Positions 1 through 11,696 of a stretch of 64,000 nucleotides of DNA are shown one piece after another. Where the stretch lies: the NCBI GenBank assembly GCA_964035795.1, contig OZ038320.1, forward strand, positions 25,670,118 to 25,734,117, given 5' to 3'. The notes below the pieces were generated by a model that saw only the letters and a list, made by a program, of their open reading frames with translations, did no database searches and had not been told where the DNA came from. The stretch is from Pterobdella sp. o SKG-2022 (lineage: Eukaryota > Annelida > Clitellata > Hirudinida > Piscicolidae). Position 1 is the first letter of the stretch, and each line of letters opens with the position of its first letter. Made by a program: the position numbers and the translations under genes.

Positions 1-631
1 ATAAGTTTTATAAGTTATTAATACTATTTTAAAAATGATTCTATTGTAAACTGAAAGCAATGAAGTTGAGAAAGGTAATTTTTAGATGAGGGATGAAAGT
101 AGTGATGCGGTGTGTTTATGTTCAATTATATTCTGGCAGCTTTGTTCATTAATCGCTGAAGTCGTTCTTGTTGATGTCTAGTAATGTTGTATAGAAGAGA
201 ATTACAACAACCAAGTCTGCTAAGAACCTAACAACGAGCCAGTATAGAAACAATAGCAAACCAAAAAAAGTCATCTCCTAGCTCGTTGTTTATAAGTTTT
301 AGACAGCATAGGCTTGCAGGACTCAAACCGTCCTGATACACGTCTACTAGTATTAGGGGTAGTTGTGCGGCAGTGGTGATGTGGTGTGGGGTTGGTGCGG
401 AGTATATGGTGTTTGTGATGATGGATCGTATTGAATGATGGAAATACGCTGAAAAACTTGAATTTTGAGATAAAACTAATTTATTTTTTCAATTTTTCGT
501 GAAACCTTCATAAAATTTTATATTTTTCAATGACTTTATAATTTATTGTCCATTATAAAGCTTTTTGACTAATTTTAAAGTTAAAAAAGATTTAAATCTC
601 GATTGTCACTACAAATATTGTTAGTTCTATT
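1..631. other. Non-coding stretch, nothing recognised
   Basis: I see no credible exon, RNA gene or named repeat. The segment around 300-430 is less AT-rich than its surroundings and could be old repeat sequence, but I cannot assign it. Confidence 0.5.
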
Positions 632-635
632 GTTA

Positions 636-706
636 ATGGAGTAGCGCCCTGTAAAACCAATCAATTGCGCAACTGAAACCCCAGATAGGGGCGATCAAAT
701 GGTCGA
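636..706 (+). repeat. SINE body fragment (headless copy)
   Basis: This stretch begins with GGAGTAGCGCC and ends near GGGGCGATCAAATGG. The same body follows a tRNA-like head at 930-1092 (plus) and at 42,943-43,078 (minus), so it is one dispersed SINE family. No tRNA-like head is visible immediately upstream here, so the copy is truncated or its head has decayed. Confidence 0.7.
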
Positions 707-929
707 CTTACTTTATATTTGAAAAAAAAATTTTGAACAGTAAAAGTTCTTCTTATAAAGTTCGAAGCTTTAGTGACATTTTAGTGGGCGGAAATTTGTT
801 TTTTTACTTTGGCTCGAGAAAGGCATTCCTTTTTTTACTAGTTCATATAAACAATACTAATCATAATTCAGTATTTATGAAAAACTTGTTCATATTTAAA
901 TTAAGTTTCTATTTTTTATTGAAATATAA

Positions 930-1092
930 TATATCCCGCATAGCTCAGCTGGTAGAGCGTTAGACTAGTTATCTAAAGTAACCGGGTTCGATTCCGCGCG
1001 GGCCGACAATTATACACACAAGGAGTAGCGCCCTGTGAAAAATTTGTTGAGCTAACGAAACCCCAATATGGGGCGATTGAAAGTCGATATAA
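930..1092 (+). repeat. tRNA-derived SINE (head plus body)
   Basis: The head contains a box A-like TAGCTCAGCTGGTAGAGC and a box B-like GGGTTCGATTCC, and an anticodon-loop position reading AGT. It is followed by the GGAGTAGCGCC...GGGGCGAT body shared with 636-706 and 42,943-43,078. The acceptor and T stems do not pair properly, and a second copy has the same head-body layout, so this is a retroposon with a tRNA-related pol III promoter rather than a working tRNA gene. Confidence 0.8.
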
Positions 1093-1365
1093 AAAAAAAT
1101 ATATCTTAAAGCCATCTTGTGTTTCTTAGAACGTATAATCCCTAAATTATAAATAACCTGATCTTTGAGGTCATATTTCAGACATCATACGTTGTCATAC
1201 TTGGCAATTATACAACGATGAACTTAGGTTATAAGTCGGCTGATAGCCACTGCAAAGTGAGCTCGTTATATTAATAAATTTGACAGGGTGCTACTTCTTT
1301 TGAAGCATGAAGGTGAAAAATAACATATAACTAATATTAACGAGTATTAAATATATGCATGGTGC

Positions 1366-1413
1366 TGGGCATGACGTTAAAAGCACCTACATACCGCCCT
1401 AGTGTTTAGGCCT
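1366..1413 (+). repeat. Dispersed repeat, copy 1
   Basis: This short segment contains GCATGACGTT, then GCCCTAGTGTTTAGGCCT. The same two blocks in the same order and similar spacing recur at 18,202-18,250 inside the CIN85-like gene. It is probably part of a short interspersed element whose ends I cannot set. Confidence 0.6.
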
Positions 1414-1681
1414 AATATCTGAAGAGGCTGCACTATTTCAACACAACTTCATCATTTACTTTTATTTGTTTGTTTTTGGCAATGCAGGGCATTTTGAGTG
1501 CGCAAATTTCAGTAAATCACTGTTCAGCATGCTACTTTGCACTGAACAATCTAACTTCAAATCAGTCGTATTAGCTTTCGAATGTAGCATTTTGAATCAA
1601 TTTATTTACTTTTTATTTAATACTATTTAAAATCAATTTTCAAGTTAAACTACTCCAGTTATGTTTATTTGAGCCAATGCC

Positions 1682-1796
1682 ATCGGCTACGACCATGACA
1701 CTTGAAACACCGGTTCTCGTTCGATCGTTTGAGCAACATCGAGCCCAGTTAGTACTTGGATGAGTGACCATCTGGGAATACCGGGTGTCGTAGTTT
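1682..1796 (+). pseudogene. 5S rRNA-like sequence, degenerate
   Basis: The stretch follows animal 5S rRNA along its length: a start like GGCTACGACCATGACAC, then ACACCGGTTCTCG, then GAGCCCAGTTAGTACTTGG, then GTGACCATCTGGGAATACCG, ending GGTGTCGTAG. About seven bases are missing in the middle, in the segment that normally reads like CACTGAAGTTAAG, and several stem positions are changed. This makes a pseudogene or 5S-derived SINE head more likely than a functional gene. No second tandem copy is present in the window. Confidence 0.8.
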
Positions 1797-1910
1797 TTGC
1801 AACTTTTTGGTCTACGCTCTAGAACCACAATTCAAAGTATCCTTTTATTGAAAAACAAAATAACGATAAGATTCTTTTATTTCTTTAAAAAAACAGTAGT
1901 GATTTTTTTT

Positions 1911-2385
1911 TATATAAAACAAAAGTAACTTAACTGAAACTTAAATGTCAAAATAATACCAAAACTGAACAGTTATATATATGATGTACTGCCAACACAG
2001 CAACGGTCAAACTGTCTGTCGAGCAGCACACCTCTGTATATTGAACAGCTTGGCCACACCATCCATCTGGCTTTTCTCTGATTTATACTAGTGCCACTAC
2101 TGCAACAATACCAATTAAAATGACTACTGGTATTGAAATAGCCAGTAGTATTTTTTGGACCTTATTCAGAATCTTGGGAGTTTTTTTTCTATGTAGGTCC
2201 ACCATAGATGGCTGGGATGATATTCCAGGAGTGATTTTATTATTCCTCTTGAGAATTTTCATTTTCAATCACACACAAAATCTTTTCGCACACTTGAAAT
2301 CTCGAACAGAATAGCTAAATAACCAAATATTTGCCGAATGACGTTATGATAAAACTAGCTGCGTGACTTCATTTTTTATTATTTA
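1911..2385. repeat. Dispersed repeat family A, copy 1
   Basis: This segment is clearly homologous along most of its length to 13,281-13,990 once the RTE insertion in that copy is removed. Shared blocks include TATATAAAACAAAAGTAACTT, GTACTGCCAACA, CTATGT(A/G)GGTCCA and GAATAGCTAAATAACCAA. On the minus strand it carries a 59-codon reading frame. It may be a transposable element or two copies of a retroposed transcript; the ends are approximate. Confidence 0.75.
2083..2262 (-). CDS. Micro-ORF with a C-terminal hydrophobic anchor
   Basis: From the ATG at 2,262 the frame runs 59 codons. The N-terminal half is basic (MKILKRNN..., then HRKKTPK) and the last 20 or so residues are a pure hydrophobic run of Ile, Val, Leu and Ala ending directly at the stop. 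This is the layout of a small tail-anchored membrane peptide. The related copy near 13.5 kb keeps QPSMMDPHRKK and, in another frame, a similar Val/Ala-rich end before a stop, so part of the peptide is shared between copies. I do not recognise the protein. It could be a chance frame inside a repeat. Confidence 0.35.
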   Translation of the reverse strand: MKILKRNNKITPGISSQPSMVDLHRKKTPKILNKVQKILLAISIPVVILIGIVAVVALV

Positions 2386-3640
2386 GCGTGTTTTTAGTTT
2401 TTTCAATTAAATTTTTTTATTTAATTTTTTTTAGCTCATAATATAAACATTAGATTCAAAATAAAATCATCTTTCACAATTTTCAACATAATTATATATT
2501 TTTCATTGAAGCAGATCATTTTGCATTGGTCTCGTTCAGCATTGCGTTTTCCAGTGCTTCCTAATTTGATGTTCATTTACAGGTTGTCAAGATGATTGGT
2601 TGATTTTTCTTCTTTTTCCTGGTTTTCATCAGAGGTTGCGGCAAATAGAATTTCGAAGGTATCCTTCTTAGAAGCCGAACACATAATATTTAAACGAGGT
2701 TCTCATTGAAATATTTACACTTGATTTATGACAAAGTTGAATTTGAGAAAGCTTTAGTTTGAATAAAAATGTGTATTTTATTCATAAAACCAACAAACCA
2801 TGTTTTGCTACTCATGCAATTAAGTTTGTGATTCAATTTAAATTTTCTTCAGTGTTATTTTTTATTTATTTTTATTTTCAATTAATTTATTGTGTATAAA
2901 TAACTATTATTTTTATTGATTTTATTATAATTAAAATTTCATTTTAAATTTTTCTATAAATAGCATATTGATTCTGAGAAAATATTTTCAATCCAATAAT
3001 ATGAAAAAGTGACTCAACGGTTATGTACTAAAATTTTTGAATAAGTTTTGCTTTTGGCGAAATAAAATGTCGTAAAGAATATTTTATCAAGCGAGTATCA
3101 TCAAATATTCCTCAGTTAATTTATGTTATTTAAATTTTATATCATCCTTTATTTTCCTATTATTATAAGTCATTCATTTTGATTTTTTTATTCCAATTTT
3201 ACTGTGATAGGTGTGATGATATTTTTGATAGATAATAAAAATAATTCATGATTTTTAATATTTTAATAATTTTGATTAAAAAATTTCGATTACTTAATAC
3301 TATTATATTCAAGATAAAAAAAGTGCATTTATGTGTACCACATAGTAGTGCCATTTAATCTTGTACCACTCCTCAAAAGCAGCTAGGCGCTTCTCGTGCG
3401 TGCTCGTGTGCAAGTTCAAATGATTTCAATAAAGATAAACTAGAATACGAAGCTCATTATCAGAGCATCTGATGGTGATTTGGTAGAAATGAAAGACTTC
3501 GTGAATGCATGAACCGTTGTATTTCCATTTTTTATCTTTCTATTTGTAGGCTTCTACTATATTCATACAAATAGGTATTTCTTGGTCTTGGAAACTTAAA
3601 ACAAATCTGTTATTCCTGATTAAACAGTAAGAATTAGACA
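2386..3640. other. AT-rich non-coding DNA
   Basis: No exon or RNA gene is visible. Around 3,193-3,245 a short stretch (TTTTACTGTGATAGGTG and flanks) resembles the LINE ORF1 region at about 8,287, so at least part of this interval is decayed LINE sequence. Confidence 0.5.
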
Positions 3641-3646
3641 AACAAA

Positions 3647-3722
3647 TTCATAATTTTTCACAAACTTTTGAGCGCTTCTGAAGCAAATTATATTCCGTGC
3701 TATAAAAATCTTAATAATAGGA
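3647..3722 (+). repeat. LINE 3'-end fragment
   Basis: The motif GCGCTTCTGAAGCAAA followed by GTGCTATAAAAATCTTAATAA matches the segment near 36,930-36,990 and resembles the 3' ends of the L2/CR1-like LINEs in this window. It is a 5'-truncated relic with no coding sequence left. The interval from here to 4,204 holds nothing else I can name. Confidence 0.6.
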
Positions 3723-4264
3723 ATAATATTTGGTAGTTTTGATTTTCTGCTGGTGGTTCTCTTTTTATATTTTATTACTCAGTTCTTAATAACTGAAATT
3801 CTCAATTATGAATTGATATTTTCTTTTTGTCTCATGATTGGAAGAATTAATATAATGTAAACTGAGTCAAGTTTTCACATGTTTATAAGGAAGATTTTCG
3901 ATTCATAATTAAAGTACGTACTTGATAATGTTACTTTGTTAGCGAAAAGCTTTGTACTTAATAAAATTACCTTTTGTGTAATCCGCATTAATAAAACTTG
4001 GTATTGCATATTAAATAAGCTATTTGTATCGATAATAGTGTATTACATTTTTGAAGTATACTTGAAAAGCTATATATTTTCATTGTGCTCATCAACGTGA
4101 TCACTCAATCAAATCCAGAAGATGGATATATAATGTATAGCTATTATCACTTCATTTGAGAACAAAACAAGATTCTTTTATCTTTCAAAAAAAATACTAG
4201 TGTTTTGTATCTTATTTATTTATTTATATAGCGCACTTTTCACATAAAATAGACATGTATCAGA

Positions 4265-6244
4265 AGCGCTTAAAGATACAAATATATTTTATGAAAAGAC
4301 TAGTCTTCGAATAAGTATTGAGTGATGAGTTAAATGATGGGCGAGAAAGTGTTTTGATTTCATTAGGAAGAGCGTTCCATATTGAAGGTGCTGCATGACT
4401 GAATAATCTACCGAAATACTTTGTTCTGCCAACTGGTTGGTAAAGTAGAGAGTTTCTCGATCTTAACGAGGAAAAAACATTTTTGTTATTGGTGAGATTG
4501 TAGAGATATCCAGGAGTTTTTGAGTGATGACAGTTGTAGGTGAAAGCAACTATCTTGAATATAAGCCTTCTGGGTATAGGAAGCCAGTGAAGCTTGTCTA
4601 GACATTGGGTAGATTGGGTGAAGACGTCACAGTTGAAAACGATGCGTGCAAGATGGTTTTGAATTTTTTGTAGCTTTCTAATGAGTGTAGTTGGAAGAGA
4701 GTAGAAAAGAGAATTTCACTAGTCTAGTCTAGAAATGATGAGAGCAATAGCGAGATTGTGAGCTGTGCGAAGTGAGGCATTTACGAATGTGTTTGATGGC
4801 TTTGATATGTATGTTTCATTGTTTGGCTGTTGAAGAGATGTGTTGGTCGAAGGAGAGAGTGTTATCGATGATGACGCCGAGTAATTTTATTTCGGAAGAA
4901 ATCTTTATATTCTGACCAGCAATGTTAACTATTTTTGGTAGGGTTCTTATGCGCGATTTAGTACTGACAAACATTGCATTTTTTTTTCGATGTTGAGTTT
5001 GAGGAGGTTTTGTGAGTGCCAGGTATGTACAGAGGAGACGCATTTAGATATTTCTTCAACGGCTGGTTGAGGGTTGCCGTAGGAAAATTCGGATGTGAGA
5101 ATGATGTCATCTGCAAATTGATGAGAAGTGATGTGATGTTTTTGAAAAATTTTTGCTAAAGAGAAAGTGTAGATGACGAAAAGTAGAGAATCAAGAACAG
5201 ACCCTTGTGGAACACCAGCTGAAAGATGCATAATGGGTGCAGAAATTTTACCAACTTTGGTAAATGCAGACATATCTAGTGAAACTAGCAGGCTTCCTCG
5301 ACCATTACTTCGAGCTCTGCTGAGTGTCTCTGTTACGTGTAGAAAAGCAGTTTCGCACAAATGAAGTTTATTGTATTCAGATTGAACTTTGTTGAAGGAT
5401 GATAAAGCGAAGAAATGAGTGGAGAGCTGGGATAAGGCAATCTTTTCCAGGATTTTAAATAGTGTTGTAAACTTGGACACCGGTCTATAATTGGAAAGAT
5501 TAGATTTTTTCAGGTTAAGTTTTTTTAAAAGTGGGGTCACTTGAACAGTTTTGAAATTGAAAGGAAAAACGCCTTAAAAGAAAGAAAGATTTGCTAGTTT
5601 AGCAATAATTGGAAAAAAGATTATTGAGAAACGTTTCAGAAAAAATGTCGGTAAGATGTCGAGTGAAGAGGTTTTTAGTGGGAGGCTTTTAATTATTAAG
5701 TAGACATCATGGTGGGTCACTTCATCGAAACATCTTAAGTAAGGATTATTTTTGCTATTCTGCACGTTATTGTTGTAACTACTGAAGTAATGATCGCTGT
5801 TATTGTTTTCATGAGTAGTTGACTGAGATCCATTGTTGATTCATTTTGCATAACATCAAATGAGCGTGGTTCTTTAGTCAGACTACAGTTCTTGACATTT
5901 CGCATATCCTGTTGGATTGACTCAATGGATTGATGTATTTTGATAATTTTATTATTAAAAAATGTAAAAAAAGATGAAGCTAAGTTATTTTCTTCAGTTT
6001 AATAAAGAGGTGGTATGGGAGGAGACTTGTGGAGAATGGAATTGATAATATTCCAAGATATTTTTGGATTTCGAGAACAACCATCCAGCTGTGTGAGCAA
6101 GTGGTTGGTACGAAACGATTGAATTAGGCGTCTCGCTTTAACTCTTGCAAGTGATACGAGCAGTCGGTGAAAGGATGATCGCTCTATCTTCCGAAGCTGG
6201 CGTTTTGCAAGGCGGGCTTCATAAGAAATAGGAAACCGGTACAC
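4265..6244 (-). pseudogene. LINE reverse transcriptase, broken
   Basis: The start side reads AKRQLRKIERSSF and NIINSILHKSPP, matching the same region of the plus-strand LINE at 44.4-44.6 kb. Further on are NYRPVS, a palm-domain SLDMSAFTK (motif A region, damaged), GVPQGSVLDSLLF (motif B) and QFADDIILTS (motif C with FADD). The C-terminus reads AAPSIWNALPNEIKTL before a stop near 4,267, typical of this clade. Several stops and frame changes interrupt it, for example at 5,573, and motif A has lost sequence. Confidence 0.85.
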
Positions 6245-7003
6245 ACAGGTGACTCTGGATTCAAAGGTGCAAAGTGAAACATGTTGGTCTAGCAGGCTGG
6301 TGAGTGATTTATTAAAGTGATGGGTAAAATTGTCGACATGAGTTTCTATGGGTGAAAGATTTTGGCTTAGTGTTAAAAAATCTCTTTCAACAAGTATGTA
6401 GTTGACTCTGCTATAGCATCGTCTGACGTTAATTATTGGTGCTGGGTGACGTTTTATAAAATTGAGATTGCAAGTGATGAGTGCATGGTCTGAAAAGAAA
6501 AGTATTGATTTAATATTTTTGATGAAGTTGAAGTTGGATGGACTAATTATAAGATCAAGGGTGTTGCCTAAAGAGTGTGTGGGAAAGTTGATGTGTTGTT
6601 CTGAAAGTAGCTGAGAGAGTAGACTTGATGGGTTGAATATTTAGGGGTAATTAAAATCACCTAAAATTATGTGGTGGGCAGTAAAGGATGACATATTATT
6701 TAAAAGAGTGGATAGTTGGTTGATGAAATTAGGGCTATTAGGTGGTCGGTAGATGACAGATAAGTTGAGAGTGAAAGTTTGAGTTCAAAGTCTGATAGAT
6801 AATATTTCAAAGACTATGCTTTCTGGTTGAAGCAAAAAAGCGGAAATCTTGTTTGTTAAACCAAGAGCAATTCCACCGCCGCGTTTTCAAGATTGACGAT
6901 GTAATTAGGAGGACATATATTATAGTGAAAAAGGTTATGGTGGTTTGAAGTGACCTAAATTTCAGTGAGAGCAAATAGATCAAGGGATGAAGACGAGATG
7001 GTA
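6245..7003 (-). pseudogene. LINE endonuclease domain, broken
   Basis: Short conserved pieces of an APE-type endonuclease are visible on the minus strand across several frames: an ILGDFNYP block near 6,650, then INFPTHSLGNTLDLIIS near 6,550-6,600 and a FFSDHALITC block near 6,490. These match MAGDFNTP, INFPTHRLGNTLDLVI and SDHFLISC in the intact LINE at 43.9-44.2 kb. In-frame stops follow the GDFN block, so it cannot be translated as one protein. Confidence 0.75.
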
Positions 7004-8659
7004 TCAAAAATATGAGATAAATTTAGAGCAGTCTTCAGAGTTAGCCGAATGATCGGCTTGGTTTTTTCTCAGAGTGCATGCAGCGCATCTTGGAGAAGAG
7101 CGGCAAGGAGATCCAGGGTGTTTCGGTTTTGCACAGAAGACGTAGATCCTTTCTTTGAAGCATATGGTGCTGGAATGCTCGTAGAGTTGAAAATTAGAGC
7201 AGTGAGGCGGATTTAGGTTGAGACGGGCTAGACAAAAGCCTATAGAAAGTTTGATTCTATTGCCATCTAGGAAGATTCTGGTGAGATGACGTGGTACTTG
7301 TACGTACCAGTCAAGAGTTGATGGGTTGAATATATTTTTAAAATTTTTGTATACGTTGATTTCATTGCTAGAATTGTTGAACTTTGCCTTTATTGATTTT
7401 TCAAGATTGAATTTAGTGATAAATTGTGGAACGTTGAAAAAGATGAAAGATGGGTTGAAAAGGGTGCTGATTTTAATTCCAGGTGTTGTTTTGAGGGTGT
7501 TTATGGTCAAGTTGAAGTTGACAAGAGAGTCTGTTTTGACTAATATAGTTCTGTTGGTTGTAAAGATTTTTTTGATAGACAGATTTGGTGTGTTAGAGAG
7601 AGTTTTGATGGTGAGATCAAGACTTTTTGAATTAGATGAGACAGAGTCAGTAGAATTAATGAAAAAAGTGAAAAGATTTTGAGAGCTTTTGGGTGGTTTA
7701 AAAAGGGTTGTACCATTTTATGAATGAGTTTCAGAAAGGATTTTGTTTGGTGGAGAAGGAGAAGATATGTTATGAGTGGTAGAAGGAATTGTGAGAATTG
7801 ATGCAAATGATTTTGACAAGCCCAGTAAGGTAGGTGAGTTTGAAAGAGATGGAAAAAAAGTTGATAAGATTAAAGGAAGTGAAGTTGATGAGTTTGAAGA
7901 AGGTGAAAATGATGAACTCAAAAGAAGTGAAGTTGATGACTTTGAAGGAGGTGAAGTATATGAGCTCGTCTTTGTTGAAGCTAACGTTGTTGAAAAAACA
8001 TTGAGTTGTCTGTCTTCTTTGGCTTCCAACCTTTTTTTTTTGGTAGCGTGATTTTATTACTTTCATTTTTGTTGACAACCAACAAACTATTTAGTTTATT
8101 TTTTAAATTGCTCAACAGCATTTGAATTTTTAAAATTTCGCAAGTAATTAAAGAAAAATCTTCAACGGCCGTATTCACCGGAAAAACCATAGATACTCTT
8201 GTATTCTTCTTTTTAAAGAATATTTTCATCAATGTTATTATCACTATAGTTATCATTAAGTCCTGATATATACATTTTTATTCTTATTTTGATTTTACTG
8301 TGATAGGTGAGATGATATCTTTGATAATTAGTCGTATGCCTTTAATAATAATATTATTAAGTTTATTATTATTTAAATTATTATAACAAAAGTTATTTTC
8401 ATTATCTTCATTAACATCAATTACATTATCATTATTACAATTGATATTAACTTTCTTAACATTGATTAACTTTATTTCAAGCTCATTGTTGATTTTCTTC
8501 ACATCATTCAGTTCTTTTTCCAAACATTTGTTTTTTTTTTCAGCAGAAGGTTTTTTTCATTTATTTAGTTTTTTTTCCGTGGATAAGTTTCCTAATTTGA
8601 CTTTGGTATTCAATAAAATCTTTTTTGATTTTTTTATTCGATATTATTAGTTCGGACAT
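7004..8659 (-). pseudogene. LINE ORF1-like region with coiled coil and zinc knuckle-like end
   Basis: An ATG at 8,659 opens a Lys-rich frame. After frame breaks come ELNDVKKINNELEIKL and similar heptad-like stretches (about 8,523-8,284). Towards 7,510-7,004 the frame ends in a Cys/His-rich block with PPHCSNF, FCAKPKHPGSPC, RCAAC and SEDC. Coiled coil followed by zinc knuckle-like Cys/His clusters is the usual layout of ORF1 in this LINE group. It acts in RNA binding and particle assembly in live elements, but this copy is disrupted. Confidence 0.65.
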
Positions 8660-8789
8660 TTGGGTTATTTTTGGCCGCACAACACTTTTTTTGGTCTTTC
8701 TCTTTTATAAACAAGTTTCAAGTTACCTTGCACATATTTATCTGCTTTAACTTTGCCTAATAGGAGTGAAGCAGGTTGGACCAATCATA

Positions 8790-8961
8790 GGCTTTGTTAG
8801 TTGAAACATTTTAGTTTTTTTTTCTTGAGAATATTCAGGTACCAGAATGTTTAAGTATTTACGGATTGTACAAAAGGCTTTGTTAGTTGAAAAATGTTAA
8901 TTTTTTTTAATAAAAATATTAATGTATCATAATGTTTAGATATTTACGGATTTTACAAAAA
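8790..8961. repeat. 86-bp imperfect tandem duplication
   Basis: GGCTTTGTTAGTTGAAA starts both units (8,790 and 8,876). Both end with GTATTTACGGATTGTACAAAA or a close variant. It lies just outside the 5' side of the LINE at 4.2-8.7 kb and could be a LINE 5' UTR repeat. Confidence 0.75.
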
Positions 8962-9696
8962 GTCGATTCAAGTGTATGCAAATCAATTTTCTTGAATATA
9001 GTGTTCTTCGAAGTGAAATAAATTTTTTTTTCAAATAATGAAAAAAATAGTTTCATTCAGATATGAATGTAAAAAAAATGCTTTTTTCAGTACTTTCACA
9101 ATTTTTTTGAATTTCTATGATTGGTGCAAATTCTTCTTCAATGCTATTGGCTCGCCCATAAAGCTATTAAACATGTATGATGAAATCGTCAAGTGCTTGT
9201 CCCTCTTAAAGTATTCCAAAACTATTTATTTTTGCTTTTATTAAGTTATTATTTATTTTTAATTTATTTTATTTTCAAGTTATTTATATTTTTATTCATT
9301 ATTATTTTTTTTAATAATTCTCTAACAAAAATTTCTCAATCACTATTTTTGTTAAGAGTTGACTTCTACACTAAAAACAATTGTAGCTTTTAACGTCTCA
9401 CGGATTTGAATTTTTTATTTTTAATTAATTATTTTACTTAGCTATTTGAGGTTTGTTATATTAGTATTAATTTATAATATAAATAATGAAGGATATTAAT
9501 TTATTATATATGTTAGTATTAATTGATATTCACTTTGACTCAGAGAGGATCTAGATTGACTGATATTATTTTGTGAAGTTTTGATTCATCATATAGAAAT
9601 AAACTTGAGTTGTTTTGTATAGTTTTCGGCGTTGATTCAGATCTTCAGATTTCCAAGTTTACCTAGTTTTGAATAAATTAATTCACCGTATTTTTT
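8962..9696. other. AT-rich non-coding DNA
   Basis: Long T- and A-runs give chance hydrophobic frames only. I see no gene or named repeat. Confidence 0.5.
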
Positions 9697-9959
9697 AAAT
9701 AATCAATCAATCAATCAGCTCTTCTGCCATCGGCAGATTCCTCAAATCAGGTTCTTCCACCTTCTATTTTCAGCTTTTCTTTTCAGGGCTCCAAAACCCT
9801 CTTCCATCATGTCATCCAGCACTTTTCTCTTCATTCTTCTGCTTGGTCGTTTTCCTTCCATCCGTCCTTCTAAGGCGATTTTCAGCAAATTTTTGTGACG
9901 CAGAATATGGCCTATTCATCTGGATTTTTTTCTTTTTATATGCGCCATCAATCTTCTGC

Positions 9960-11626
9960 TTTCATCAACCGGTTTAAGACTTCTTCATTGGTCAGCTTGT
10001 CGGTCCACTTCACTTCCTCCATTTTCCTCCAGACCCACATTCCATAGCTTTCAATCTTTTCTTGTCCGCCTTTTTAATGGTCCACGTTTCTGCTGCATAC
10101 GTCGCTAAACTCCACACCAGGGTCTTGACCAGATTCTTCTTGGTCGCTTGTCTGAGTCCACATGTAAAGATTGGTTTAAGATGAGTAAACACATTTTTAG
10201 CTATTCCAATCCGTATCCTAGTGTCTTTTTCGGTATAACCATTTTCCGAAATAGCTTCCCAAGTACTTAAAGACTTGGAAAGCTATTTCGGAAAATGGTT
10301 ATACCGAAAAAGACTTTAACTTGTTTAAGTGCGACTCCGTCAAGGGTTATACCGACCATGCCAGGTTATCTTCCAAACTTCGTAATTTTGGTTTTTTGGC
10401 TATTTATTTTTATTGCACAGCTCTTAACCATTCTGTTCGTTTCTTCCATGATACTTTGTAGTCCTATCTCTGTTCCAGCTACCATAGCTTGGTCATCTGC
10501 AAACCTTACTGCTTTGATCAGTACTCCCCTTACTTTGACCCCCTCATCTAGTGAGTGCAGAGCTTCCATTATCACTGCTTCTGCATAAATGTTGAACAGC
10601 ACAGGTGAGCTAAGACATCCTTGTCTTACGCCTCTTTTTATCAAGCAAGGCTCAGTAATTTTTGAATTAATTCTCATCACTGCGGTCTGTTTCTTATAAA
10701 GTTCTGTAATCAGCCGCCTATCTCTTCAATCAACCCCTATTTCCTTCAATATCCTCATTAGTTTCTTCCAGTCAACACGCTCAAATGCTCTCTCATAATC
10801 TACGAAGCACACATAGATCTTTATTGAATTCTATTCTGCGCTCCACTAGGCATCTCATCACTCCAATAGCTTCCCTCGTGCCTCTCTTCTTACGTAATGC
10901 AAACTGATCGTTTCCTAAAAATTCTTCAGCCTTTGTTTCCAGTCTTCTTTTTATTATTCTTAATACCACTCTCGCGGCATGAGGTATTAGAATGATTGTT
11001 TTGAAATCTTCACATCTCGTGGCATTTCTTTTCTTTTCCAGAGGCACAAATACACTTTTTTTGAAATTTGATGGCCATACTCCCTTTTCATAAATTTTCT
11101 TACGCAGCTTTATAAATTGTTTCAATGGTTCACCACGTAAAGCTTGTAAAAATTCTGCAGGTATGCCATCACATCCCTCTGCCTTCTTTTTACCCAACCT
11201 TCTCATTGCCTTTTCTATTTCACTGGTAATCAACCCGGGTCCCAATGCATCTCCATCTATACGTGATTCATCTTCCAGTGCTAAACTAACCGATTTGTTT
11301 TGAGCGTTGTAAAGACGTTCAATATAAGCCTTCCATCTATGCTTTATTGCTTTAGGTTTTGTTAGCAAATCACCGTTTTCATTCAGAATAGCAACCACCT
11401 GTTTTTTTTTCCATGTTTTTGCTGATAAAGCTAGAGCTTTAACTTTGTGGTACATGAGATCTAGTTGGCCTCTATTGTCCAGTTCTTCAATTTCCGAACA
11501 TTGATCCTTGAACCACTCCTCTTTTTCCATATCTGTTTCTTTTCTGAGCACGTTGTAAAGTCTTCTGTACATTAATTTTCCTTCTTTAGTTGCTATTTTT
11601 TTGAGATTTTTCCTTTCTCGTTCCAA
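9960..11626 (-). pseudogene. RTE-like reverse transcriptase, broken
   Basis: From 11,626 an open stretch of 277 codons covers the linker and fingers (KWKAYIERLYN-like region, KKAEGCDGIPAEFLQ, FVPLEKK). Beyond a break come GVRQGCLSSPVLFNIYAEA and RFADDQAMVAG (10,680-10,366), then after the hairpin at 10.2 kb LVWSLATYAAETWTIKKAD (10,192-10,010). The order matches RTE reverse transcriptases followed by their usual C-terminal domain. At least three disruptions separate the blocks. Confidence 0.85.
10223..10314. repeat. 92-nt near-perfect hairpin inside the RTE
   Basis: The 35-base arm at 10,223-10,257 is the exact reverse complement of 10,280-10,314. After one mismatch, six further bases pair (10,259-10,264 with 10,273-10,278), leaving an 8-base loop. 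It sits between the FADD-containing block and the LVWSL block of the element. Confidence 0.9.
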
Positions 11627-11696
11627 CCGTTTTTATTGCCCCTTGCATGATTCCTTCTTTGTTTAAAACCATTGATTTTCCACATCGTTTATTTGA

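Larger units (their letters stand above)
4205..8662 (-). mobile_element. L2/CR1-like LINE, nearly full length, inactive
   Basis: Read on the minus strand, this holds an ORF1-like region with coiled coil and Cys/His-rich end (8,659-7,004), an endonuclease region (about 7,000-6,245) and a reverse transcriptase (about 6,244-4,265), then a short AAATAAATA-type tail near 4,210. The order and the GVPQGSVL and FADD motifs fit the L2/CR1 group of non-LTR retrotransposons. Many stops and frame breaks show it is dead. It belongs to the same clade as the intact copy at 43,745-46,461. Confidence 0.85.

Noticed and set aside
935..1006. tRNA-Thr(AGT)-like gene
   Set aside because: The T stem and acceptor stem do not pair and the same head plus body recurs at 43 kb, so it is a SINE head.
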